Source: Actinomycetes bacterium
GTDB lineage: Bacteria; Actinomycetota; Thermoleophilia; BMS3ABIN01
Assembly: GCA_021790075.1 (NCBI GenBank)
Contig: JAJYIN010000087.1
Coordinates: 1-8,243, forward strand
Direction of reading: 5' to 3'
Length of the DNA: 8,243 nucleotides
Made by a program: the position numbers and the translations under genes. Position 1 is the stretch's first letter, and the number at the start of each line of letters is the position of its first letter. Shown here in pieces: positions 1 through 5,165 of the stretch. The notes under the pieces were generated by a model. The model saw only the letters and a program-made list of their open reading frames with translations, had not been told where the DNA came from and did not search any database.

Positions 1-164
1 AATATAATGATGTTTATCAAGTTTGCTTTGTTGCCTCACGCCTGCCCGCTTGCGGTCCTGAATCCTCTTCTCTCCCGCAAACTTTGCCACTCGCTTCCCA
101 ATTAGCCTAGAATAGAATAAGCCACGCAAAATACATCCTCATCCGGTGCTATTTTCCTGGCTTG

Positions 165-199
165 GGCCGAAGGAGCTCCAACTCCTTCGGCCTGTTTTT
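165..199 (+). terminator. Strong rho-independent terminator
   Basis: An 11-bp perfect stem, GGCCGAAGGAG (165-175) with CTCCTTCGGCC (182-192), closes a 6-nt loop and is followed by TGTTTTT. The T tract is on the plus side only, so it ends a transcript running left to right whose gene or RNA lies mostly outside the window. The neighbouring NMO-like gene is transcribed in the opposite direction. Confidence 0.8.
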
Positions 200-244
200 A
201 ACCGCATTCTGCCCGCAGGCCAGTCCGGTTTTTGGGCAAAAAAA

Positions 245-287
245 GTAGGACTTTTCCGCGACGAACAGCCGTCGTAAATTATCCTAC
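245..287. repeat. Nested inverted repeats
   Basis: GTAGGA (245-250) pairs with TCCTAC (282-287). Inside them CGACG (259-263) pairs with CGTCG (270-274) around a 6-nt loop. An internal loop of 8 and 7 nt separates the two stems. A T-rich stretch follows at 290-302. It could be a weak structured RNA or a DNA-binding site; no family is recognised. Confidence 0.35.
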
Positions 288-417
288 CGTCTATCTATTT
301 TTTGGCCCAGCTCCCCACCAATCGCCTTCCCGCCCGAAGGGAATCAAACAATTGGAGGCATATTACTTTACCTCTGCTGGTGCTTTATGTCAATAGATGC
401 TTGCCGACATTATTGTG

Positions 418-1521
418 TCAGCTTTTTTCCTTTACTCTTCGGTCTCGCTGGGCTTCGACTTCCTGAAATTCTGCGACCAGAGTCTCGATCAGCTCCCGCA
501 CGGTGACAATTCCTTCAGCCCGGTATGCATTTGCGCCGGCAAATGCAAATCCATGTTTTAGCTGTCCGCGCTTGGCGTTAACCAGTGCGAAGAAGATGCA
601 GTAAGGACTGTTCTTATGATCGCAGGTCTTGATGCAGTGATAAGGGCAGCGATATGGCTTCTTCTTTCCCCGGCTGACTTCATCAAGGAAGCGGTTGCGG
701 ATCGCCCGGCCTGGCATGCCCACCGGGCTCTTTATGATGACGATGTCATCGGCGCTGGCATTGATGTACGCCTGCTTGAACTCAGACGAGGCGTTGCATT
801 CCAAGGTGGTAACAAAGCGCGTACCCATCTGCACGCCGGCAGCGCCCATGTCCAGGAAACGGGAGATGTCACGGCCGGTGTAGATGCCGCCGGCGGCGAT
901 GACGGGGATCTCAATCCCGCTGCTATCGGCGAACGGCCTGATGGTCTCGATCACCTGCGGTACGAGCCTGTCCAGCATGAACGCCGGATCGCCCAACTGC
1001 TCCTCCTTGAACCCCAGATGACCGCCAGCCAGGGGACCTTCCACCACAAAAGCATCAGGCAGACAATGATGGCGTGCCGACCAGCGTTTGCAGATCAAAC
1101 GCGCCGCCCGCGCCGAAGAGACGATCGGCACCAGCTTGGGACGGTGCCCGCCGTGTATCAGCTGGGGCAAGTCGAGCGGCAGCCCGCCGCCGGAAAAGAT
1201 GATGTCGATTTTCTGGTCAACCGCCACGTTCACCATATTGTCGTAATCCGAAAGCGCCACCATGATGTTGACGCCGAGGATGCCGTCGGTCAGGCCCCGC
1301 GCCTTGCCGATTTCTTTTTCCAGGGCACGGATGTTGGCGTCCAGATAATTGGAGAAGAAATCCGCTTCCGGCATGCCGATGCCGGCGGCGGCAATGACGC
1401 CGATGCCCCCTTCATCAGCGACGGCGGCCGCCAGACCGGCCAGTGAGATCCCTACCCCCATTCCTCCCTGGATGATCGGCAGCCTGGCGGTCAGGTCGCC
1501 GATCTTCAGTTCCTGCAACAT
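418..1521 (-). CDS. Nitronate monooxygenase-like FMN-dependent oxidoreductase with C-terminal four-cysteine motif
   Basis: The 367-residue product belongs to the nitronate monooxygenase / 2-nitropropane dioxygenase family (related to FabK), soluble FMN-dependent TIM-barrel enzymes. The N-terminal PIIQGGMG (15-22) is the family FMN-site start. GPLAGGHLG (162-170) contains the AGGH histidine used as catalytic base in class I NMOs (H168). IPVIAAGGI (205-213) and MGTRF (232-236) match the phosphate-binding part. Near the C-terminus lies CPYHCIKTC with a further Cys, so C292, C296, C300 and C308 (C-x3-C-x3-C-x7-C), which could bind metal or an Fe-S cluster; that is inference. The real substrate may be a nitronate or an enoyl-type compound. 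The start at 1521 is chosen because AAGGAAG lies 11 nt upstream; an upstream ATG at 1554 would begin inside the cold-shock gene terminator. The gene follows the cold-shock gene by 87 bp on the same strand. Confidence 0.88.
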   Translation of the reverse strand: MLQELKIGDLTARLPIIQGGMGVGISLAGLAAAVADEGGIGVIAAAGIGMPEADFFSNYLDANIRALEKEIGKARGLTDGILGVNIMVALSDYDNMVNVAVDQKIDIIFSGGGLPLDLPQLIHGGHRPKLVPIVSSARAARLICKRWSARHHCLPDAFVVEGPLAGGHLGFKEEQLGDPAFMLDRLVPQVIETIRPFADSSGIEIPVIAAGGIYTGRDISRFLDMGAAGVQMGTRFVTTLECNASSEFKQAYINASADDIVIIKSPVGMPGRAIRNRFLDEVSRGKKKPYRCPYHCIKTCDHKNSPYCIFFALVNAKRGQLKHGFAFAGANAYRAEGIVTVRELIETLVAEFQEVEAQRDRRVKEKS

Positions 1522-1552
1522 GTCAAACTCTACTTCCTTGAATGGGCGGCAC

Positions 1553-1587
1553 AAAAAAAAGGGCCCTCCTGTCGAAGGGTCCTTTTT
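1553..1587 (-). terminator. Intrinsic terminator after the cold-shock gene
   Basis: Read leftward, AAAAAGG-A-CCC and GGG-C-CCTTTTT form a stem with one A-C mismatch around an 8-nt loop, and the sequence continues into a run of eight T on the minus strand (complement of 1553-1560). It lies 21 bp after the cold-shock stop. The plus-strand version has a G-U wobble in place of the mismatch and five T, so it may work in both directions. The NMO-like gene begins only 31 bp beyond it, so that gene needs read-through or its own promoter. Confidence 0.75.
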
Positions 1588-1608
1588 GATAGATACCTCG
1601 ATGGATAA

Positions 1609-1818
1609 CTACGCTATTGGAGTCACGTTCGTGGCTTGCGGTCCCTTGGGACCTTCCGCAGCTTCGAAAGTCACCTTCTGGCCCTCAGCGAGGGTTTTAA
1701 AACCGTCGCCTTTGATCTCAGAAAAGTGCACGAACAGGTCGCTCCCGTTCTCACGCTCGATAAAGCCGAAGCCTTTCTGATCAGAGAACCATTTGACTGT
1801 TCCTTCTGGCAAGTTCAT
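1609..1818 (-). CDS. csp: Cold-shock domain protein (CspA family)
   Basis: This 69-residue protein is a single cold-shock domain, the usual family length. It is a cytoplasmic OB-fold protein that binds single-stranded nucleic acid and, in this family, acts as an RNA chaperone or antiterminator. EGTVKWF (5-11) is the typical start, KGFGFI (15-20) is RNP1 and DLFVHFS (28-34) is RNP2; the C-terminal GPKGPQATNV is also canonical. The start at 1818 fits the family N-terminus and has AGGAGG just upstream, although only 1 nt separates that hexamer from ATG, an unusually tight spacing. An upstream ATG at 1833 has no ribosome site. A terminator follows at 1553-1587 and a leader of about 100 nt precedes it, as is common for csp mRNAs. 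Which paralogue it is cannot be told. Confidence 0.95.
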   Translation of the reverse strand: MNLPEGTVKWFSDQKGFGFIERENGSDLFVHFSEIKGDGFKTLAEGQKVTFEAAEGPKGPQATNVTPIA

Positions 1819-1922
1819 TCCTCCTCTCACCATGCCCGTGGAATGAGTACTCGAACTTGCCAAACACGAAACCAGTCGAAGCACTTCACACCAAGTAAAC
1901 CCATGAACTATGGGCTGATTAC

Positions 1923-1951
1923 ACTATAGAGCAGCCAGCGCCGTTAAGCAA
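1923..1951 (-). promoter_or_regulatory. Likely promoter of the cold-shock gene, with a 5'-end hairpin
   Basis: On the minus strand TTGCTT (1946-1951) and TATAGT (1923-1928) are separated by 17 bp. The -10 matches 5 of 6 consensus bases and the -35 matches 3 of 6. Transcription would begin near 1916, giving a leader of about 100 nt. The leader would start with a small hairpin, CCCAT-gaact-ATGGG on the plus strand (1900-1914). The site lies between the stop of the beta-helix gene (1967) and csp, so csp can be expressed alone. Confidence 0.5.
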
Positions 1952-1966
1952 ATAAAAATTCGTGAC

Positions 1967-3136
1967 CTACGGATAGACATACAAGACGCCGACGGAATCT
2001 TCAGCGCTGGCGGCGAGAGACGAGTGCCACGCGCTCACCCCCTGGGGCACACTGTACTTCAATGTGACCGAGCTGGAGCCGCCGCCAGCAATCGTGCCGC
2101 TGCCCAGCAACTGCGGCATGGCGGTGACCAGGGTGACGCCGTTGGTGTTGGTACTGCCGGTGAGCTGTACCTGGAAGGCATCGTTGCTGCCGGCGTTGCC
2201 GACACTCCAGGCAACTGAAAGCTGCCTGGCATTGTAGTCATCGATTGAGGCCCAGAACGGGCCGGGATCATTCAGATACAGATCCGGACGCCCGCCGCCC
2301 ACAGGCGCCGCCAGGGGCAGATTGTCCTGACCGCCGGCAAAAACGTAAGGGCTGTCAACGAAACCGTCATGGTTGGCGTCCGGCGTAGCCCAGTCACTCC
2401 AGTAATTGCCGCCGGCGGGAGCCGCAAGGCTGAATACATTGGCGCTGCATGAGCTGCAGACCGTTATCTGGACGGTATTACTCAGGAAATTGTTCCGGCT
2501 GACTGTGTTGTTCCTTGAATTCAGGCCGATACGGACGCCAAGCGTATTGGAGCGGGCAAGATTGCCGCTCAGAATGTTATTTGAGCTGTACGCCAGCCAG
2601 ATGCCATTATTATTCGAGGTCGCCTTGTTGTTTGACAGCGTGTTGTTGCTGGAAGCGATCAGGTCGAACCCGTAATAACAGGTCGACGCCGAGTTTCCGC
2701 TGAGGATGTTGCCGTTGTTGCTGTTGAACAGACGGATGCCGGTATAGAATTTCGTCACCGCCAGGTTCCTGACCGTGACGCCGGTTCTGCTGTTTAGGGA
2801 TACGCCGCTGGTGATGCTGCTGTTGTCGCCAGTCAGTGTGTGGCCGCTGCCATCCAGCGCCACATTGTCGCTGTCGACCTGGATGCCGTCAGCGCCCGTG
2901 ACCGTGACATCGGTGGACAGCGTGCATGTCCTGGCGGCGGCATTCCAGGACCCAATCAGGGAGCAGTCGCCACCACCGCTGGCATTGATGTGATAAGTGC
3001 TAGTGGAAGTGGCGGCGCCGGCCGCCGGCGAACTCATCAGCGCGAACATGAAAACCGGGATGAAAGCCGCTATCGCGGGAAATATCAGGCATTTCCGGAC
3101 AATCTTGCTGCGTCTGCCCTTCCATTGGTTCCCCAT
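1967..3136 (-). CDS. Secreted right-handed beta-helix (NosD-like) protein with C-terminal beta-sandwich-like region
   Basis: The 389-residue protein has a Sec signal peptide: basic residues 8-15, a hydrophobic stretch 17-34 and a probable cleavage after AAGA near 41. Residues about 75-235 form parallel beta-helix coils of roughly 22-24 residues rich in Asn, with repeated cores such as NNTLSNN, NNILSGN and NNTVSRN. GGNYWSDW (242-249) and NHDGFVDSPYVF (255-266) resemble the end of NosD-type beta-helix domains. Residues 284-389 look like an extracellular beta-sandwich of CARDB type; this part is inferred. Four cysteines (58, 71, 227, 230) could form disulfides. Such proteins act outside the membrane, often on carbohydrate or as surface proteins; no nos genes are nearby, so a role in copper handling is not supported. 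The start is firm: GGAGGT lies 8 nt before ATG. Confidence 0.85.
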   Translation of the reverse strand: MGNQWKGRRSKIVRKCLIFPAIAAFIPVFMFALMSSPAAGAATSTSTYHINASGGGDCSLIGSWNAAARTCTLSTDVTVTGADGIQVDSDNVALDGSGHTLTGDNSSITSGVSLNSRTGVTVRNLAVTKFYTGIRLFNSNNGNILSGNSASTCYYGFDLIASSNNTLSNNKATSNNNGIWLAYSSNNILSGNLARSNTLGVRIGLNSRNNTVSRNNFLSNTVQITVCSSCSANVFSLAAPAGGNYWSDWATPDANHDGFVDSPYVFAGGQDNLPLAAPVGGGRPDLYLNDPGPFWASIDDYNARQLSVAWSVGNAGSNDAFQVQLTGSTNTNGVTLVTAMPQLLGSGTIAGGGSSSVTLKYSVPQGVSAWHSSLAASAEDSVGVLYVYP

Positions 3137-3185
3137 CTCCCCTTACCTCCATCCCGTTGTTTATCCCCATAGATTGCTTCACCGG

Positions 3186-3204
3186 AGTGCCATAGAGTGC
3201 CATA
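3186..3204. repeat. 10-bp-period direct repeat upstream of the beta-helix gene
   Basis: AGTGCCATA occurs at 3186-3194 and again at 3196-3204, a one-helical-turn spacing, about 50 bp before the beta-helix gene start. It could be a protein-binding site or a chance duplication. Confidence 0.4.
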
Positions 3205-3223
3205 ACCGGTCAAAAAACATTCT

Positions 3224-3273
3224 TTGACAGGTGGCGGAAAGAGGCTATGCTAAACATAATCGTTTGTCAAACG
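3224..3273 (+). promoter_or_regulatory. Candidate rightward promoter with adjoining palindrome
   Basis: A consensus TTGACA (3224-3229) is followed after 16 bp by TATGCT (3246-3251). Just beyond the expected start site lies the palindrome CGTTTG-T-CAAACG (3261-3273), and TTGTCA (3264-3269) pairs with TGACAA (3281-3286). This arrangement suits a repressor operator, but no real gene follows before the displaced tRNA fragment at 3384. Confidence 0.35.
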
Positions 3274-3383
3274 TAAAAGATGACAACCCGATGTCCAAAG
3301 AAGAGGAATTGCATCTGATTGATGCTGAGTGAGATGCGCCGGATAAGACACGGTGAAATTTTACCAAGCAGGAGAGTTTCTCA

Positions 3384-3430
<47 letters not shown>

Positions 3431-3466
3431 GAACCTACCGTTATCAAGTGCTGATTTGTACACACA

Positions 3467-3481
3467 TAGCGAGTTTCGCTA
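3467..3481. repeat. Short perfect hairpin inside the left island end
   Basis: TAGCGA (3467-3472) and TCGCTA (3476-3481) flank GTT. It lies 36 bp inside the left att site and could be an accessory site of the element or simply a chance palindrome. Confidence 0.3.
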
Positions 3482-3493
3482 CATCGCATTTAA

Positions 3494-3823
3494 GGAACCT
3501 CTGATTAACCCCCCCCACCGGCTATTCTATGATAGAGTGCCAGATAGTCAACCAGGGAGGTCGTCTTGAAGCAGCCCAGTTTCGCCAGCCTGGCTTACGA
3601 TGGCAAGAAGAAACGGACCAGGAAAGAGATATTCCTCACCAAGATGGACCAAATTATCCCCTGGAAGAAGCTCACCCACCTGATTGAACCTCATTACCCC
3701 AAAGGAGCAAACGGCCGTCCGACCATAGGCGTGGAAAAGATGCTCAGGATCTACTTCATGCAGCAGTGGTTTGGACTTTCAGATCCGGCCATGGAAGATG
3801 CCCTTTATGATGTGCAGTCCATG
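3494..3823 (+). mobile_element. IS5-family insertion sequence, left end only
   Basis: The probable left terminus begins GGAACCTCTGATTAA at 3494, preceded by TTAA, which fits the YTAR target of IS5-type elements. The transposase reading frame starts 72 bp inside. Similarity to IS5 transposases ends at about 3823, and no right inverted repeat was found nearby, so most of the element has been deleted. The break point lies directly against the stop codon of the RAMA-protein gene at 3831. Confidence 0.65.
3566..3823 (+). pseudogene. IS5-family transposase, N-terminal fragment
   Basis: About 86 residues align with the N-terminus of IS5 InsH-type transposases: RKEIFLTKMDQIIPWKKL (19-36), IEPHYPK (40-46), GRPTIGVEKMLRIYFMQQWFGLSDPAMEDALYDVQSM (50-86). 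The full family length is roughly 330 residues and the DDE catalytic domain is entirely missing, so it is non-functional. The frame runs on with unrelated residues to a stop at 3917-3919, overlapping the opposite gene. The start is TTG at 3566, supported by GGGAGG five bases upstream. Loss of similarity at codon 87 marks a deletion junction with the neighbouring island DNA. Confidence 0.88.
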
Positions 3824-3830
3824 TGGCAAT

Positions 3831-4754
3831 CTATTGTTCGCTTCCCATTCCTATTAAAAAATCACGTAAGCCGTCGAGAGAACGTCCATCCCGCGTCTTC
3901 CAACTTGTCCAACCATTAACAGATTTCCTTAAACTTCCAGCCTGATTAATGAAGTACAATGCAGCGTTACTCGCCGACAGGCGCCTGCCATCCGCTGACA
4001 AATATCCGTCTTCGGTAACCTTGGCAGTATAAGTCTTGCGGACTCCTCCCCTCGGAGCATATTCCATCGATAATTCCATGCCAGCTTCTAGTAGCTTATT
4101 ATCGAGCAGATCAAGAAGGCTGATATTGTACAATCCTTTGCCTCTAATCTCGCCTGATTCTTTTATATCAAGCATTGGGTGATATTCATCTGGTATTTCA
4201 TAAATAATGGAATTAGCATCTTCTAGGTCGACCAGTTTACGAACGGTCCAAAGTCTCACCTCGTTTTTTAGCGTTTGAGCCCATTCTTCAAGATCTTGAG
4301 ATGCCTCATCGATGGGTATAGCAATAATCGGGGGCGATTCGATGATTTCTCCTAAAACTCGTCCAACATCGATCAACTGAATTCCAAGTCCGTCAATTAA
4401 ATTGCCCAGAGGTTTGCTATCACGAATCATATCTATTGCCGAATCGACTATTAGCCTTCGTGAAGTGGGTTGTATTGCCGCGACAACTTGTTTCGAGACT
4501 TGCGGTGCAATATGTCCCCAAACAGAGTGAGAACCAAGTTCCGCTTCAACGATGAACCAACAGTAGCTTCCAAAGTCTATTACATATCCGTCAGGAATCG
4601 TTCCAGATCCATCAGCGCTTTTAATAAGGGATTTGGGAAGCATGATTGTTTCCGGGCCGAAGATAAACTCTGAATAATCCAGAACCACTTTTTCAATTTC
4701 GTTTTCATTATCGAAAGGAGCTGCAATAAATTTTTTGTCGCCGCTTATGATCAT
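3831..4754 (-). CDS. Predicted PD-(D/E)XK-like nuclease-fold protein with C-terminal RAMA domain
   Basis: The gene encodes 307 residues and has no signal peptide or membrane segment. Residues about 16-95 resemble a PD-(D/E)XK core: acidic helix NENEIEKVV (16-24), IPDGYVID (53-60) with D55, then WFIVEAEL (66-73) with E70 and E72, and helix QVSKQVVAAI (85-94). The usual catalytic Lys is Glu (E72), so nuclease activity is uncertain. Residues about 211-299 resemble a RAMA domain (LLEAGMELSMEY, KTYTAKVTEDGYLSADGRRLSASNAA, VNGWTSWK, RSLDGLRDFL), a module linked to restriction-modification and proposed to sense modified bases. The middle (96-210) is unrecognised. AAAGG lies 5 nt before the ATG. It is the only intact cargo gene of the island, on AT-richer DNA. 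A defence role is inferred. Both domain calls are by eye. Confidence 0.72.
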   Translation of the reverse strand: MIISGDKKFIAAPFDNENEIEKVVLDYSEFIFGPETIMLPKSLIKSADGSGTIPDGYVIDFGSYCWFIVEAELGSHSVWGHIAPQVSKQVVAAIQPTSRRLIVDSAIDMIRDSKPLGNLIDGLGIQLIDVGRVLGEIIESPPIIAIPIDEASQDLEEWAQTLKNEVRLWTVRKLVDLEDANSIIYEIPDEYHPMLDIKESGEIRGKGLYNISLLDLLDNKLLEAGMELSMEYAPRGGVRKTYTAKVTEDGYLSADGRRLSASNAALYFINQAGSLRKSVNGWTSWKTRDGRSLDGLRDFLIGMGSEQ

Positions 4755-4776
4755 TGATACCTTTCTTTTGCAACGA

Positions 4777-4791
4777 GGTCTGGTCTGGTCT
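4777..4791. repeat. GGTCT tandem triplet in the leader of the RAMA gene
   Basis: GGTCT is repeated three times without gaps (4777-4791), between the candidate -10 box and the start codon of the RAMA-protein gene. It may be a chance simple repeat. Confidence 0.4.
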
Positions 4792-4812
4792 AGGTTCCCT
4801 GGATACCTTGCG

Positions 4813-4818
4813 ATTATA
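4813..4818 (-). promoter_or_regulatory. Candidate -10 box of the RAMA-protein gene
   Basis: The minus strand reads TATAAT here, 58 bp upstream of the start codon. No convincing -35 box is present at 16-18 bp, and no extended -10 TG, so expression may be weak or need an activator. Confidence 0.35.
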
Positions 4819-4980
4819 TTCTTTGGTCACGTTGTTAGCTATAGCAGTTCGCCACTTGTTGCTCTCAGCGATGGCCGCTTTCCCCGCCTTGGTTCACGGC
4901 CACGTACTTAGGCCGCCGAGTAGCCGGCAGAACGAAATGAACCGCCAGTAAAAGAGGCATAGGCCATTAGTTTTTTGCGA

Positions 4981-5011
4981 CTTTCCACTTCAGAAAGATA
5001 ACCGTGGAAAG
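4981..5011 (+). promoter_or_regulatory. Inverted repeat covering a ribosome binding site
   Basis: CTTTCCAC (4981-4988) pairs perfectly with GTGGAAAG (5004-5011) across a 15-nt loop. The right arm contains GGAAAG (5006-5011), the likely ribosome site of the 45-codon ORF starting at 5017. In RNA the hairpin would hide that site and could limit translation. It could instead be a DNA operator ahead of the integrase region. Confidence 0.45.
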
Positions 5012-5016
5012 ACCTC

Positions 5017-5154
5017 ATGGTTGCCTGGAATAAAAAGTTTCCGAAATGGCGGTATGAACATCTGAGCAATTTTGAACGTGATTGCAAAAAGGCACGGCAG
5101 CGCATTCTGGCCCTTGCGTATCGCAATCCAATTGATATCTATAATGAACTTTAG
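5017..5154 (+). CDS. Small basic protein (45 aa) just upstream of the integrase
   Basis: The 45-residue product (begins MVAWNKKFPKWRYEH, ends IDIYNEL) is rich in Lys, Arg and aromatic residues and is predicted to be helical in the centre (LSNFERDCKKARQRILALA). GGAAAG lies 5 nt before ATG and the stop is 11 nt before the integrase start, so the two genes were probably co-transcribed. Its position and basic character recall excisionases or small DNA-binding proteins coded beside phage integrases, but no family motif is recognised. It could also be the remnant of a longer gene: the frame is closed by a TAA at 4999-5001 upstream. Function unknown. Confidence 0.5.
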   Translation: MVAWNKKFPKWRYEHLSNFERDCKKARQRILALAYRNPIDIYNEL

Positions 5155-5165
5155 GTGTTGACATC

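Larger units (their letters stand above)
1..417. other. Intergenic region without a convincing gene
   Basis: No coding region here can be supported. Two short plus-strand reading frames open at the left edge and stop at 103-105 and 108-110. Either could be the tail of a gene outside the window, but neither has a recognisable sequence. The region contains a strong plus-strand terminator (165-199), implying rightward transcription entering from the left, and a set of inverted repeats at 245-287. No clear intrinsic terminator was seen just downstream of the leftward NMO-like gene. Confidence 0.5.
3137..3383. other. Intergenic region left of the island with possible regulatory sites
   Basis: No gene can be supported. 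It holds the start-side region of the beta-helix gene, a tandem repeat (3186-3204), a plausible plus-strand promoter (3224-3251) and a palindrome (3261-3273). A 13-codon frame at 3291-3332 has no good ribosome site. Before the island inserted, this stretch would have lain directly downstream of tRNA-Arg. Confidence 0.5.

Noticed and set aside
616..1446. Long plus-strand ORF of 276 codons
   Set aside because: It is a shadow of the NMO-like gene, whose FMN and catalytic motifs are clear on the minus strand; the shadow has no domain or ribosome site.
1522..1554. Longer start for the NMO-like gene (ATG at 1554)
   Set aside because: It would begin within the T tract of the cold-shock terminator, and the ATG at 1521 has its own ribosome site and fits the family N-terminus.
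3291..3332. 13-codon frame MSKEEELHLIDAE
   Set aside because: The peptide looks like the start of a real protein, but it is very short and lacks a ribosome site; noted only as a possible remnant.
3824..3919. Tail of the transposase frame as a separate coding region
   Set aside because: The residues after 3823 do not match transposases and lie antisense to the end of the RAMA gene; it is chance read-through past the deletion.
4754..4951. Plus-strand ORF of 65 codons
   Set aside because: No recognisable domain or ribosome site; it lies over the promoter region of the RAMA gene.
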